Assembly: GCF_020075705.1 (NCBI RefSeq)
Contig: NZ_JAIQUM010000001.1
Location: 124,001-188,000, forward strand
DNA length: 64,000 nucleotides
Direction: 5' to 3'
Origin: Metabacillus rhizolycopersici
Lineage (GTDB): Bacteria > Bacillota > Bacilli > Bacillales > Bacillaceae
This document shows, one piece after another, positions 8,616 to 17,388 of this stretch. Under the pieces are notes generated by a model, which was not told where the DNA came from, did no database searches, and saw only the letters and a list, made by a program, of their open reading frames with translations. A program made the position numbers and the translations under genes. Position 1 is the first letter of the stretch. Each line of letters starts with the position of its first letter.

Positions 8616-9317
8616 ATGGAATTACTTTTCAATATTTTACGAGTTTTACATATTCTCGGAGGATTTGTTGCTCTTTTTGTATTTTGGGTGCCAATTTTTA
8701 CAAAAAAAGGTGGAAAGCTTCATCATTTGTTTGGATGGATTTATGTGTATGGGATGATTGTTGTGGCCATAAGTGCCTTTTATATGGGGTTCTTTCGAAT
8801 TTTTATCGATCCGTTAGCAACAGATGAGGTTATATCATTTTCCTGGTTTCTTATCTTTATTAGTATTTTAAGCTCAGCATCTGCTTACTATGGTTTGAGG
8901 GTTTTGCGGTTTAAAAATCGTAAAAAGTCACATACAAACCCTCTGGATCTTGCCTACCCAGGATTGTTACTTACTTCTGGAATTGGCATTAGTATCTATG
9001 GATTTGTTCAACATATACCATTGTTATCATGGTTTCCTATTTTGGGAATTGTATTAGGCATTACTCATTTATTCTATTGGTTACAAAAGCCCAAAAGAAA
9101 AATGCATTGGTGGTTTGAACATTTTGCAGGTATGCTTGCATGCTGTATCTCAACGTTAACCGCTTTTATTGTCTTCGGTGCTCCTAGGCTTTTAAACGTT
9201 GAATCTGTTAGTATTATTTTGTGGTTTTTACCTACAATCGTCATTACCCCTTTAATCATTGGATTAGGAATTTATTATAATAGAAAATTTAACAAGCCTA
9301 AAAATTTACGCGTGTAA
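8616..9317 (+). CDS. DUF2306-like multi-pass membrane protein
   Basis: The 233-aa protein has about seven hydrophobic segments and conserved histidines in pairs: HILGG early, GKLHHLFGWIY near 35-45, and MHWWFEHFAGM near 165. Such histidines could bind heme or metal, as in other DUF2306 or cytochrome b561-like proteins, but this is inference. I choose ATG 8616 because GGAGGTG lies 9 bases before it; the upstream ATG at 8598 overlaps that ribosome site. A single gene read toward fruA and separated from it by a shared terminator. Confidence 0.75.
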   Translation: MELLFNILRVLHILGGFVALFVFWVPIFTKKGGKLHHLFGWIYVYGMIVVAISAFYMGFFRIFIDPLATDEVISFSWFLIFISILSSASAYYGLRVLRFKNRKKSHTNPLDLAYPGLLLTSGIGISIYGFVQHIPLLSWFPILGIVLGITHLFYWLQKPKRKMHWWFEHFAGMLACCISTLTAFIVFGAPRLLNVESVSIILWFLPTIVITPLIIGLGIYYNRKFNKPKNLRV

Positions 9318-9357
9318 TCTATCTTTTCAAACGATATCTGTAAAAGTCAAATTCGAT

Positions 9358-9429
9358 CAAAAAAGCTGACTTCAACGAATCATGATCTCATTTGAGAGAA
9401 ATCACCATCGCCGTAAGTCAGCTTTTATA
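9358..9429. terminator. Bidirectional terminator between the DUF2306 gene and fruA
   Basis: The stem AAAAAGCTGACTT/AAGTCAGCTTTT encloses a loop of about 45 nt, with A- and T-tracts on the two sides. It serves the converging genes that end at 9317 and 9443. Confidence 0.75.
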
Positions 9430-9442
9430 TTACACAATCTAA

Positions 9443-11314
9443 TTATTCACTTACTGGTTTTTTTAGCAATCCTAACATTAATGCTGTAATAATTGTACCA
9501 ATGACAATTGCTAGTAAATAGAGCAGTGGGTTTCCTTCTACTAGAGGTATAACAAATGCTCCTCCGTGTGGTGCACGTAATCCATTACCAAAGTACATTG
9601 CTAATGCTCCTGCAATAGCTGAGCCCACAGCAACAGAAGGAATAACTCTACCTGGGTCAGACGCAGCAAATGGAATTGCCCCCTCTGTAATAAATGATGC
9701 CCCCATCACATAGCAAGTAATACCTGCTTCACGTTCACGTTTTGTGAATTTATTACGGAATAATGTTGTGGCAAGAGCTATTCCTAATGGTGGAACCATC
9801 CCTCCTGCCATTACAGCAGCATGTGGTGCGAAGTTACCCGCATCAATCATCGCAATCCCAAAGGTAAAGGCCGCTTTGTTAATCGGTCCCCCCATATCAA
9901 TTGCCATCATTCCCCCAAGTAACAATCCAAGAAGTACTAAATTACCAGTTCCTAACGAACCTAAAAGATCCGTAATAAGTCCGTTTAAAGCACTTACTGG
10001 TTTATTAATAACAAAGAACATAATCATACCAACTGTAAAAATACTAAACACCGGATATAAAAGAACTGGCTTAATCCCTTCCAATGAAGCAGGCATACCT
10101 GATAAAAGTTTTTTCAATAGTAAAACAATATAGCCTGCTAAAAACCCTGCAATTAATCCACCTAAAAACCCTGCTCCACCTTGTGCAGCTAAAAATCCGC
10201 CGACCATCCCTGGTGCAAGTCCTGGACGGTCAGCAATACTTAAAGCGATAAATCCGGCTAAAACTGGAATCATAAGCCCAAATGCATTTCCACCGCCAAT
10301 CGTATTTAGCGCTGCAGCAAATGCATTATACGATTCATGATTTGGATCTGCCGAATATATACCGAATAAAAATGAAATGGCAATTAAGATACCGCCACCA
10401 ACAACAAATGGTAGCATATTTGAAACACCATTCATTAAATGCTTATAAAACCCTGCTCGTTCACCACTTCGCTGATCTTCCTTTTTCACCTCGCCACTAC
10501 CGTGATAAATAGGTGCATCTTGATTTACAGCACGGTCTAGCAGCTCTTTTGTTTTTCGAATACCATCAGCCACAGGAACAATAATCACGTGTTTCCCTTT
10601 AAATCGATCCATTTCTACTTGCTTATCAGCTGCAACAATAATGGCTGTAGCTTCTTCAATCTCATCAGCAGTTAGGGCATTTTTCACACCACCTGAACCA
10701 TTTGTTTCAACTTTTAGTGCTAGGTTTAATTCTTTGGCTTTTTCCTTTAACGCATCGGCTGCCATATACGTATGAGCAATGCCTGTTGGACATGCAGTAA
10801 CAGCTAAGATTTTTCCGCTGTTTGTTCCTGTTATTTCAACGTCTTCATCTTCTTCATCTTTTTCATCATATTGATCAATAATAGCTAAAACTTCTTCTGC
10901 AGAATTGACTGATAAGAGTTGTTCTCTTGCTTCCTGTTTCATTAGGATGGAAGAAAGTTTTGATAATGCTTCTAAGTGTGTATTATTTGCCCCTTCTGAA
11001 GCAGCAATCATAAAGAATAAATAGCTTGGTTGACCATCTAGAGCTTCATATTCAACACCACTTTGGGAACGACCGAAAACAATAGCTGGATATTTAACCG
11101 CATTAGTCTTAGCATGTGGGATTGCGATTCCATCACCAATACCTGTTGTGCTTTGCTGTTCACGAGCGAATAGTGCACGTGTGTATTCTTCTTTATCATT
11201 AAGTTTTCCGGCTTTATCCAATACTTCAACTAGTTCTGGAATCACATCGTTTTTAGAGGTTGCTTTTACGTCTAGTTTAATCGTTTCTTTTGTTAATAGT
11301 TCTGTAATTCTCAA
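9443..11314 (-). CDS. fruA: PTS fructose transporter, fused IIA-IIB-IIC
   Basis: Takes up fructose and phosphorylates it to fructose 1-phosphate with phosphate from HPr. The 623-aa protein has domain order A-B-C. IIA has phospho-His67 in IAIPHAKT, IIB has phospho-Cys175 in TACPTGIAHT after an acidic linker (DEKDEEDED), and IIC is a membrane domain from about 295 with about nine segments and GGGILIA, AIDMGGPINKAA and FGNGLRAPHGG. The start codon is TTG, with GGGGGAAG just upstream. It is last in the fruR-fruK-fruA operon, 12 bp after fruK. Confidence 0.95.
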   Translation of the reverse strand: MRITELLTKETIKLDVKATSKNDVIPELVEVLDKAGKLNDKEEYTRALFAREQQSTTGIGDGIAIPHAKTNAVKYPAIVFGRSQSGVEYEALDGQPSYLFFMIAASEGANNTHLEALSKLSSILMKQEAREQLLSVNSAEEVLAIIDQYDEKDEEDEDVEITGTNSGKILAVTACPTGIAHTYMAADALKEKAKELNLALKVETNGSGGVKNALTADEIEEATAIIVAADKQVEMDRFKGKHVIIVPVADGIRKTKELLDRAVNQDAPIYHGSGEVKKEDQRSGERAGFYKHLMNGVSNMLPFVVGGGILIAISFLFGIYSADPNHESYNAFAAALNTIGGGNAFGLMIPVLAGFIALSIADRPGLAPGMVGGFLAAQGGAGFLGGLIAGFLAGYIVLLLKKLLSGMPASLEGIKPVLLYPVFSIFTVGMIMFFVINKPVSALNGLITDLLGSLGTGNLVLLGLLLGGMMAIDMGGPINKAAFTFGIAMIDAGNFAPHAAVMAGGMVPPLGIALATTLFRNKFTKREREAGITCYVMGASFITEGAIPFAASDPGRVIPSVAVGSAIAGALAMYFGNGLRAPHGGAFVIPLVEGNPLLYLLAIVIGTIITALMLGLLKKPVSE

Positions 11315-11326
11315 CTTTCTTCCCCC

Positions 11327-12238
11327 TTATACCTTATTCACCTGAACATGAGGTAATAGCTCTTCTATTTTTTCCGTTGTGCAAAGTTCCATTGAAAACG
11401 CTGTTGCACTACCAGCTGCTACACCAATTTTAAACGCTTCTTCCATTGTTTTATTTTTTGCAATAGCACTAATAAAACCACCGACTACTGAATCTCCTGC
11501 ACCTACAGAATTTAAAACTTTACCTTGTGGTACATTTGCAACATAGCAATCATCCTCTGTAATAAGCAGAGCACCTTTTTCTGCAAGCGAAACAATAACA
11601 TGCTTTACACCTTGTTCAACTAATTTCTTGCCATATTCAAGCGCTTCATCTGTCGTTTTAATTTCAGTTTGAAACAATTCCCCAAGCTCATGATGGTTTG
11701 GTTTAATAAGATACGGCTTTTCGGCAATCACTTCTTTTAACGCATCTCCAGAAACATCCGCAACAACTTTAATCTGATTCTCTTTACAAACCGTCATTAT
11801 TTTTTTATAAATTAAAGCTGGTAATGTTCCTGGAATACTCCCAGCTAACACAACAATGTCTTCCTTTTCTAACTTATAAAAAACCTTAAGGAATTCTTCT
11901 AATTGATTTTCAGATATACGAGGACCTTGTCCATTTATTTCTGTTTCTACTTCGGTCTTTAATTTAATGTTAATTCGTGTATCTTCAGAAACCTTTACAA
12001 AATTTGTATGAATGTTTTCATTCCTTAAAAAGTCCTCAACAAATTTACCAGTAAAGCCTCCAATAAATCCTAATGCATGAGATTCAACACCTAATCGTTT
12101 CATCACGCGTGATACATTAATCCCTTTTCCTCCAGGAAATTTTGCATCTGCAGTTGTACGATTCAGGGAACCTAATTCAAATTGTGCAACTTCTGCGATG
12201 TAATCAACTGACGGATTTAATGTCACCGTATAAATCAT
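11327..12238 (-). CDS. fruK: 1-phosphofructokinase
   Basis: Phosphorylates fructose 1-phosphate to fructose 1,6-bisphosphate, the step after FruA. This is a 303-aa PfkB-family kinase. The N-terminal substrate motif is MIYTVTLNPSVDY with PGGKGINVSR at about 36-45. The C-terminal ATP and anion-hole motif is VGAGDSVVGGF near 246-256, with the catalytic Asp. The ATG overlaps the fruR stop codon (ATGA), so the two are translationally coupled. Confidence 0.95.
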   Translation of the reverse strand: MIYTVTLNPSVDYIAEVAQFELGSLNRTTADAKFPGGKGINVSRVMKRLGVESHALGFIGGFTGKFVEDFLRNENIHTNFVKVSEDTRINIKLKTEVETEINGQGPRISENQLEEFLKVFYKLEKEDIVVLAGSIPGTLPALIYKKIMTVCKENQIKVVADVSGDALKEVIAEKPYLIKPNHHELGELFQTEIKTTDEALEYGKKLVEQGVKHVIVSLAEKGALLITEDDCYVANVPQGKVLNSVGAGDSVVGGFISAIAKNKTMEEAFKIGVAAGSATAFSMELCTTEKIEELLPHVQVNKV

Positions 12239-12990
12239 ATATTCACGACCTTTATTGCTGTATTTTGTGTATAGGGATGGAGAACGTTATCTTCAGTTTC
12301 ATCCGTTATGATTTTTGCCTCCGATAAATCAGCAATTTTTGAAAATGAAATTTCTCCAAATTTTGTATGATCAGCCAGAACGTATTTTTCCCTGGATAAC
12401 TGAAGAGCTGCCATCTTCAATGCAGCTTCTTCCGGATCTGGTGTAGTATACCCTAATTCAATATGAATTCCGTTTACTCCTAAAAAACACTTATCAAATC
12501 GGTATTGCTCGATTGCAGCTAACGCACCACGACCGATCATAGCACCAGTTATTGGTTTGAGATATCCACCAATTAAATAGGTTTTGATTCCCTTTTTCAT
12601 AAGCGGATCAATAATCGTTAACCCATTTGTAACGACGACAAGCTCCTTATTTACTGGAAGAAACTCAACCATCAGTAGTGTTGTTGACCCAGCATCTAAA
12701 TAGATGCACTCACCTTCCTCAACCAAGGATGCAGCTTCCTTTGCAATCATTGTCTTTTCATGATGGTTTTTGGCTGATTTTTCACTAATAGTTGGCTCAC
12801 TAAGTTTTCCTTGTAGGAGGGACGCACCTCCATGTATTCTTTTTAAATATTTTTCATCCTCTAATTGAGATAAATCACGTCGTATTGTTGATTCGGAAGA
12901 GTTTGTTAAATCGACAAGCTCTTGAATTTTTACCGTATATTTTACTTTAAGTTGTTCTAAAATAAGTTGATGACGTTCAGAAGTTAACAA
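12235..12990 (-). CDS. fruR: DeoR-family repressor of the fructose operon
   Basis: The 251-aa regulator has a DeoR N-terminal winged helix (VKIQELVDLTNSSESTIRRD at about 19-38) and a C-terminal sugar-phosphate sensor domain with YLDAGSTT and CFLGVNGI. The family responds to fructose 1-phosphate or fructose 1,6-bisphosphate; here the ligand is inferred from the operon. It is first in fruRKA and probably represses its own promoter. The start codon is TTG with TTGGAGGTG upstream. Confidence 0.92.
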   Translation of the reverse strand: MLTSERHQLILEQLKVKYTVKIQELVDLTNSSESTIRRDLSQLEDEKYLKRIHGGASLLQGKLSEPTISEKSAKNHHEKTMIAKEAASLVEEGECIYLDAGSTTLLMVEFLPVNKELVVVTNGLTIIDPLMKKGIKTYLIGGYLKPITGAMIGRGALAAIEQYRFDKCFLGVNGIHIELGYTTPDPEEAALKMAALQLSREKYVLADHTKFGEISFSKIADLSEAKIITDETEDNVLHPYTQNTAIKVVNI

Positions 12991-13012
12991 GAATAAACAC
13001 CTCCAAGAAAAT

Positions 13013-13072
13013 TGTAAGCGAATACAACATCCCTTCCTTGATTATTATACTTTCATTCCTCTTCAAAATCAA
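13013..13072 (-). promoter_or_regulatory. fru operon promoter with cre-like site
   Basis: Minus-strand promoter: -35 TTGATT (13067-13072), 17-bp spacer, -10 TATAAT (13044-13049). Just downstream of the expected transcript start, TGTAAGCGAATACA (13013-13026) matches the CcpA consensus TGWAANCGNTNWCA with one mismatch. That position suits roadblock catabolite repression. Repeated TCAAAATC/ATCAAAAAATA words next to the -35 may be FruR sites. Confidence 0.75.
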
Positions 13073-13245
13073 TCAAAAAATATCAAAATCTATCATAACC
13101 AACCATGATTCATTTCATTATCATTTATTATCGATCAAATCAGCTTTTTCCTATTCTCTGGGATTTCTTTTTTTTTAAAAAAACAAGCGCACAATTTAGA
13201 TGTAAGATGTTTTTAAATGTAATGAATCACTCCTAAATTTTAAAA

Positions 13246-13411
13246 GAACAAAAGCGAAAGCGCCTTGATCAGCCTCGGGTAAATAAGACGCTTTTGAATA
13301 GAAGGCGTACTTTGCCTTCTATTCAAAAGTGGCTGTAGACCCAAGAGGGACTGGACGCTTACGCTGGATGTCGTGCGCTTATCCACAGTACAAGAATTTT
13401 GTAAATTTCTG
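13246..13411 (+). repeat. Dispersed hairpin repeat, copy B (with DnaA box)
   Basis: The fullest example. The outer arm is AAAGCGAAAGCGCC and the inner stem is perfect over 16 bp (CTTTTGAATAGAAGGC against its complement). The second outer arm is GGACTGGACGCTTACGCT, and the tail is GGATGTCGTGCGC followed by TTATCCACA (13379-13387) and GTACAAGAATTTT. It lies beyond the yknZ 3' end. Confidence 0.9.
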
Positions 13412-13415
13412 GCAA

Positions 13416-13473
13416 TAAAAAACTCCTATCAAAGTTACTACTATCATCGTAGTACTCTAATAAGGAGCTTTTA
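13416..13473 (-). terminator. Terminator of the yknWXYZ operon
   Basis: On the minus strand an imperfect hairpin with arms AAAGCTCCTTATTAGAGTAC and ACTTTGATAGGAGT is followed by TTTTTTATTG, directly after the yknZ stop. Confidence 0.75.
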
Positions 13474-13476
13474 TTG

Positions 13477-14670
13477 TCATTCATATCTTAGTGATTCAAT
13501 TGGACTCAAGCGTGCTGCTTTATTTGCTGGCAACATCCCAAATACGATTCCAATTAGCATTGAGAATAATAATCCACCAACAACTACTTGCCATGAAATA
13601 AGCGGTGGCCATCCAGCAAAAACAGACACGATATTTGCTGCAATTGCACCGAAGATAATACCGACAATCCCACCTATTAATGTGAGTGTAACAGATTCGA
13701 TCAAAAACTGGGTCAAAATTTGCCTCTTCGTTGCACCTAATGCTTTTCTAATACCAATTTCCCTCGTTCGTTCCGTCACAGAAACAAGCATGATATTCAT
13801 AACACCGATTCCACCAACGATTAATGATATACCTGCAATAGAACCGATGATTAACGTCATAATTGTCGTAACCTGTCCGACCCCTGCGGCCATTTCTTCC
13901 ATATTAAATACTTTATACGAGTCTTCCGTGTTATGTGTTGCATTTAACATACTAGTTGCTTTATCGCCAGCTTCTTGCATAACGTCAGAATTGATTGCTT
14001 GAAGTGTTATTTGATTGTAATCATTTTTACCGAATGATGCTCGAAACGTGTTCCAAGGTATGTAAACTTCCATGGCACCAAAAGCAAATAGGCCTGTTGG
14101 CTTTTCCAGTACACCAACAATTTCAATTGGCTGTCCTTTTACCCAAATGACCTCTCCAATTGGATTATCACCATCAAACATTTCGGTTTTTAGATTATCA
14201 CTTATCACTCCAATCCGCGCCCCACCGATAAAATCAGCCTCAACAAGGTTTCTACCCGACTGAACTTGTAAATTATTCACTTCTATGTAAGCTTCGTTCA
14301 CCCCATACACACTAGTATCGGCGGTTTCTTCACGAAATCTTGTTGTAAAATATTCTGTTGATGATGCAACAACCTTATTTACTTCTGGTATGTCCTTTAA
14401 GGCATTGACATCATCCTGTGTAAAAGCAGCGTTCATAAATGCATTCGGATTTGACATCATTTCTTCTTCACTTGGTTCATAATAAACTTCTATTGTATTA
14501 CCAGGACCTGTAATAGCCGATTTTAATAATTGTTCCCCACCTTGACCGATAGCAACAACTAAAATAACGGATGCGACACCAATAATAATCCCTAACATCG
14601 TTAATATCGAACGCAATTTGTGGGCAAGAACAGAGCTTAAGGCCATTTTCATGTTTTCTAGTAAACTCAT
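13477..14670 (-). CDS. yknZ: ABC exporter permease, MacB type
   Basis: Permease of the YknWXYZ exporter, which in B. subtilis protects against the SdpC toxin. The 397-aa protein has four membrane segments in the MacB layout: one near 15-38, then a large outer domain, then three from about 265 to the end. MacB-like motifs are HKLRSILTMLGIIIGV at the start and RTREIGIRKALGATKRQI near 305. The start has GGTGAG upstream and lies 4 bp after yknY. Together with YknX it forms a tripartite-like pump without an outer membrane part. Confidence 0.93.
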   Translation of the reverse strand: MSLLENMKMALSSVLAHKLRSILTMLGIIIGVASVILVVAIGQGGEQLLKSAITGPGNTIEVYYEPSEEEMMSNPNAFMNAAFTQDDVNALKDIPEVNKVVASSTEYFTTRFREETADTSVYGVNEAYIEVNNLQVQSGRNLVEADFIGGARIGVISDNLKTEMFDGDNPIGEVIWVKGQPIEIVGVLEKPTGLFAFGAMEVYIPWNTFRASFGKNDYNQITLQAINSDVMQEAGDKATSMLNATHNTEDSYKVFNMEEMAAGVGQVTTIMTLIIGSIAGISLIVGGIGVMNIMLVSVTERTREIGIRKALGATKRQILTQFLIESVTLTLIGGIVGIIFGAIAANIVSVFAGWPPLISWQVVVGGLLFSMLIGIVFGMLPANKAARLSPIESLRYE

Positions 14671-14674
14671 TTTT

Positions 14675-15355
14675 TCATCTCACCTGCTCTTCATCGGAGA
14701 GAATAAACCCATCCCTAACCGTAATTATTCGTTTGGCATAATCCGCTACTTCTTGTTCATGTGTGACAAGAATAACAGTTGTACCTTCCTTATTTAACGC
14801 TGTAAATTGCTCCATGATTGAAACGCTCGTTTTACTATCAAGCGCTCCCGTTGGTTCATCAGCTAGGATTAGTTTCGGTTCATTTACAATCGATCTAGCA
14901 ATCGCCACACGCTGCTTCTGACCACCTGATAACTCATTTGGTAAATGATTGACCCGCTCACTTAAACCTACTTTTTCGAGCGCTTGTCTTGCCCGCTCTT
15001 CCCTTTCCTTTTTCCCTACACCCGCATAGATCATCGGGAGCTCTACGTTTTTTAATGCTGTTAGACGGGGCAGAAGTTGGAACTGCTGAAAGACAAATCC
15101 TATCGATAGATTTCGCACCTTTGCAAGTTCTTCATCTTTGTAAGCTGAAATATCCTCTTTATCTAGTAAGTACATTCCAGACGTAGGATTATCTAAGCAA
15201 CCAATCACATTCATTAATGTCGATTTACCAGAACCAGAAGGACCCATTATAGCCACAAACTCACCTTCATTTATTGTGAGATTGATGTCTTGTAATACAT
15301 CTAATGTTTCCGCTCCAACTTTATAGCTTTTTGTGATTGCTGTAAGCTCAATCAT
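14675..15355 (-). CDS. yknY: ABC exporter ATPase, LolD/MacB type
   Basis: Cytoplasmic ATPase of 226 aa partnering YknZ. It has Walker A GPSGSGKST at about 38-46, Q-loop FQQFQLLPRLTALKNVELP, signature LSGGQKQRVAIARS near 142-155, Walker B LILADEPTGALD and H-loop VTHEQE. Its start codon overlaps the yknX stop by 4 bp, so translation is coupled. The gene order X-Y-Z is typical of the MacAB-like exporter group. Confidence 0.95.
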   Translation of the reverse strand: MIELTAITKSYKVGAETLDVLQDINLTINEGEFVAIMGPSGSGKSTLMNVIGCLDNPTSGMYLLDKEDISAYKDEELAKVRNLSIGFVFQQFQLLPRLTALKNVELPMIYAGVGKKEREERARQALEKVGLSERVNHLPNELSGGQKQRVAIARSIVNEPKLILADEPTGALDSKTSVSIMEQFTALNKEGTTVILVTHEQEVADYAKRIITVRDGFILSDEEQVR

Positions 15356-16470
15356 TTCACACTCACTTCCATCCCATTCTGAAGGCTGTCTGGTGGATTG
15401 ATAATCACTTCTTGTCCATTTTCTAATCCTGATGTAAGCTCCATAAATTCATCACTCGTGGCACCCAACTTTACGTCTTTACGAATAGCTTTTCCTTCTT
15501 CGACAATAAACACAAAGTAGTCTTCACCATCTTGCTTCACAGCTTCCACTGGAATCGCTTGTACCTTGCGTTTTTCTGTTTCAATATCCATGATTAACTT
15601 AAAGCCTGGCTTTGCCTCAATATCTTGATTATCTAAGGTTACTTCAATCGGATATTGCACAGCTGTATCTTCATTCCCCATGAGATTTTCAGTTTGCACA
15701 GGCAAAAGGCTAACCTTTGAAACGGTTCCCTTCCATTCTTTATCTAGAATAACGTCAGATTTAAGTGTAACTGGTTGTTCTTCTTTTATTTTTAATGAGT
15801 CATATTCTGAAATTGTCGCTTTTACAACAAATTCATCCGCTTTTCCAATGTGGAGAATTGGTGTTTGTGCTCTACCAGCGAGTGCATCCTCATCAACCGA
15901 AAGCACTGTTCCAACAATTTTGCTTTTCACTTCTAATTGCCCTATTTTCTCATCAATCGTTTCTTTTTGGAGCTGGACCTGTCGTGCCTCTAAATCAGCT
16001 ACTTTCAAATCAGTATTTAACTGATTTCTTTCAGCTTCAACCGTTTCTTCCGCTTCCTTTTCACCAACCTGATCTTCTAAATCCTTTTCCTTATCATCAA
16101 GGGCATCAATTTGATCTTTAATCTGATTTATTCGTAAATACGCTGATTCCAGAGATAGAGCGTTTTGCTCTTTTTCTAATTGAAGCTGCTCGTTTTCGTA
16201 TTGTAATAAAGGAGTACCTTTTTCTACTTGATCTCCTTCTTTAACAAGCACTTCAGAAATCTCTCCATTTTCAGGCTCTAAGTAGAGAAAATCTTCCTGA
16301 CTTAAAGAAAGTGTCCCGGGAACCATAACATTCCCGGTAATTTCACGTTCTTCAACCTTCGCTGTTTCTACAGTAAGATTTTCTTTCCCCATTGTTCTAA
16401 AAACATTTACTCCGACTAATACAAGGATTAGAACTACTACACCTATTGATATCCATATCTTTTTCTTCAT
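15352..16470 (-). CDS. yknX: Periplasmic-adaptor-like (membrane fusion) protein
   Basis: The 372-aa RND/MFP-family adaptor is anchored by one N-terminal transmembrane segment (about 5-25). It carries split lipoyl halves (LVKEGDQVEKGTPLLQYEN near 80-97 and VKSKIVGTVLSVDEDALAG) flanking a long coiled-coil hairpin (about 100-185, rich in Glu, Gln and Lys). Beta-barrel and C-terminal domains follow (AGIP-like IPVEAVKQDGEDY). It works with YknYZ; B. subtilis YknX assembles as a hexamer. It overlaps yknW by one base (TAATG). Confidence 0.92.
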   Translation of the reverse strand: MKKKIWISIGVVVLILVLVGVNVFRTMGKENLTVETAKVEEREITGNVMVPGTLSLSQEDFLYLEPENGEISEVLVKEGDQVEKGTPLLQYENEQLQLEKEQNALSLESAYLRINQIKDQIDALDDKEKDLEDQVGEKEAEETVEAERNQLNTDLKVADLEARQVQLQKETIDEKIGQLEVKSKIVGTVLSVDEDALAGRAQTPILHIGKADEFVVKATISEYDSLKIKEEQPVTLKSDVILDKEWKGTVSKVSLLPVQTENLMGNEDTAVQYPIEVTLDNQDIEAKPGFKLIMDIETEKRKVQAIPVEAVKQDGEDYFVFIVEEGKAIRKDVKLGATSDEFMELTSGLENGQEVIINPPDSLQNGMEVSVK

Positions 16471-17138
16471 TACAATTGCGTCAACCCTTCAAAAGCACCA
16501 GTAATGGCAGCAATGCCAATGCCAATGGCAAAGAAAATGATGGTAATAGTTAGTGCTACTGGTTTCGATAACATTGCTACTTTAATAAGACCTAATGCTA
16601 AAAGAATATAATACCAAATAGAGAATACTTCAATCGTTCCTAATACTGCTCCTAATATACCAGTGGCACCAACAAAGCTATTCAGACTTGTCAGTAGAAT
16701 TGTTGGGTCTCCAGCAATCGCCAAAATAATTAACTGATTTAGTAATTGACCAATCATAGTAATAAAACTAATAAAAATCATTAATGAGAACATTTGTTTA
16801 AACGTGACATTCGATTTTGCAATCTTTGCTATCCCCCATAAAATCAGCCCAAAAATAAGGAAACTAATTGGCGTACCAAAAAATCCAGCTACACCTGCAC
16901 CGACAGCTCCAAATATTTTCATCATTTCCTGATCTTCAGCAGACATTTCCATCCCAGGTACAGCTGAATAATCCGTACCTAGTGCAGTGAGGACAGCGAC
17001 GGCAGTCATTAAGATTGTCACCAAAATTAACGGCCACCAAATAACCGGCCTTTCTCTCATTCTCTCAAACTGTTCGCCGGGACTAAAAATCATTCCAAAT
17101 AATGACGGCTTTTGCACTTGAACTGTTTCTTGTTCCAT
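16470..17138 (-). CDS. yknW: Yip1-family membrane protein
   Basis: A 222-aa protein with a Yip1 domain of about five to six membrane segments after a cytoplasmic N-terminus (QKPSLFGMIFSPGEQFERMR). In B. subtilis YknW is needed for assembly of the YknXYZ complex. First gene of the operon, with GGAGG before the ATG and a sigma-W-type promoter about 40 bp upstream, which fits a cell-envelope stress role. Confidence 0.9.
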   Translation of the reverse strand: MEQETVQVQKPSLFGMIFSPGEQFERMRERPVIWWPLILVTILMTAVAVLTALGTDYSAVPGMEMSAEDQEMMKIFGAVGAGVAGFFGTPISFLIFGLILWGIAKIAKSNVTFKQMFSLMIFISFITMIGQLLNQLIILAIAGDPTILLTSLNSFVGATGILGAVLGTIEVFSIWYYILLALGLIKVAMLSKPVALTITIIFFAIGIGIAAITGAFEGLTQL

Positions 17139-17174
17139 TGTTAATAACCTCCAAATTATGTATTCATATACTTA

Positions 17175-17200
17175 TACGAGTGAAATTCGGAATAGTTTCA
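17175..17200 (-). promoter_or_regulatory. Sigma-W type promoter of yknWXYZ
   Basis: On the minus strand, TGAAAC (17195-17200), a 16-bp spacer and CGTA (17175-17178) match the ECF sigma-W consensus TGAAAC-N16-CGTA exactly. B. subtilis yknWXYZ is a sigma-W operon. Confidence 0.9.
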
Positions 17201-17221
17201 CAAATTTTTTTAAAGTTTATA

Positions 17222-17263
17222 TGAAAAAAGGACCAAAAAGAAATGTTCCTTTTGGTCCCTTTA
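17222..17263 (-). terminator. Terminator of the LysR gene
   Basis: The stem AGGGACCAAAAGGAA/TTTTTGGTCC is followed on the minus strand by TTTTTTCAT. It lies downstream of the gene ending at 17389. Confidence 0.8.
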
Positions 17264-17388
17264 TGTATTTTATACTGTAAAATGTTAACTCATTCTGAAC
17301 AGACAGTATGATCTCTGCCTCAAGATTCAAGAACAAAAACGAAGATAGGTGGGAGGTAACTACCCATAATCATCCGATGAGTCTCACT

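Noticed and set aside
13373..14002. Plus-strand frame of 209 residues
   Set aside because: Antisense shadow of yknZ, starting within a repeat.
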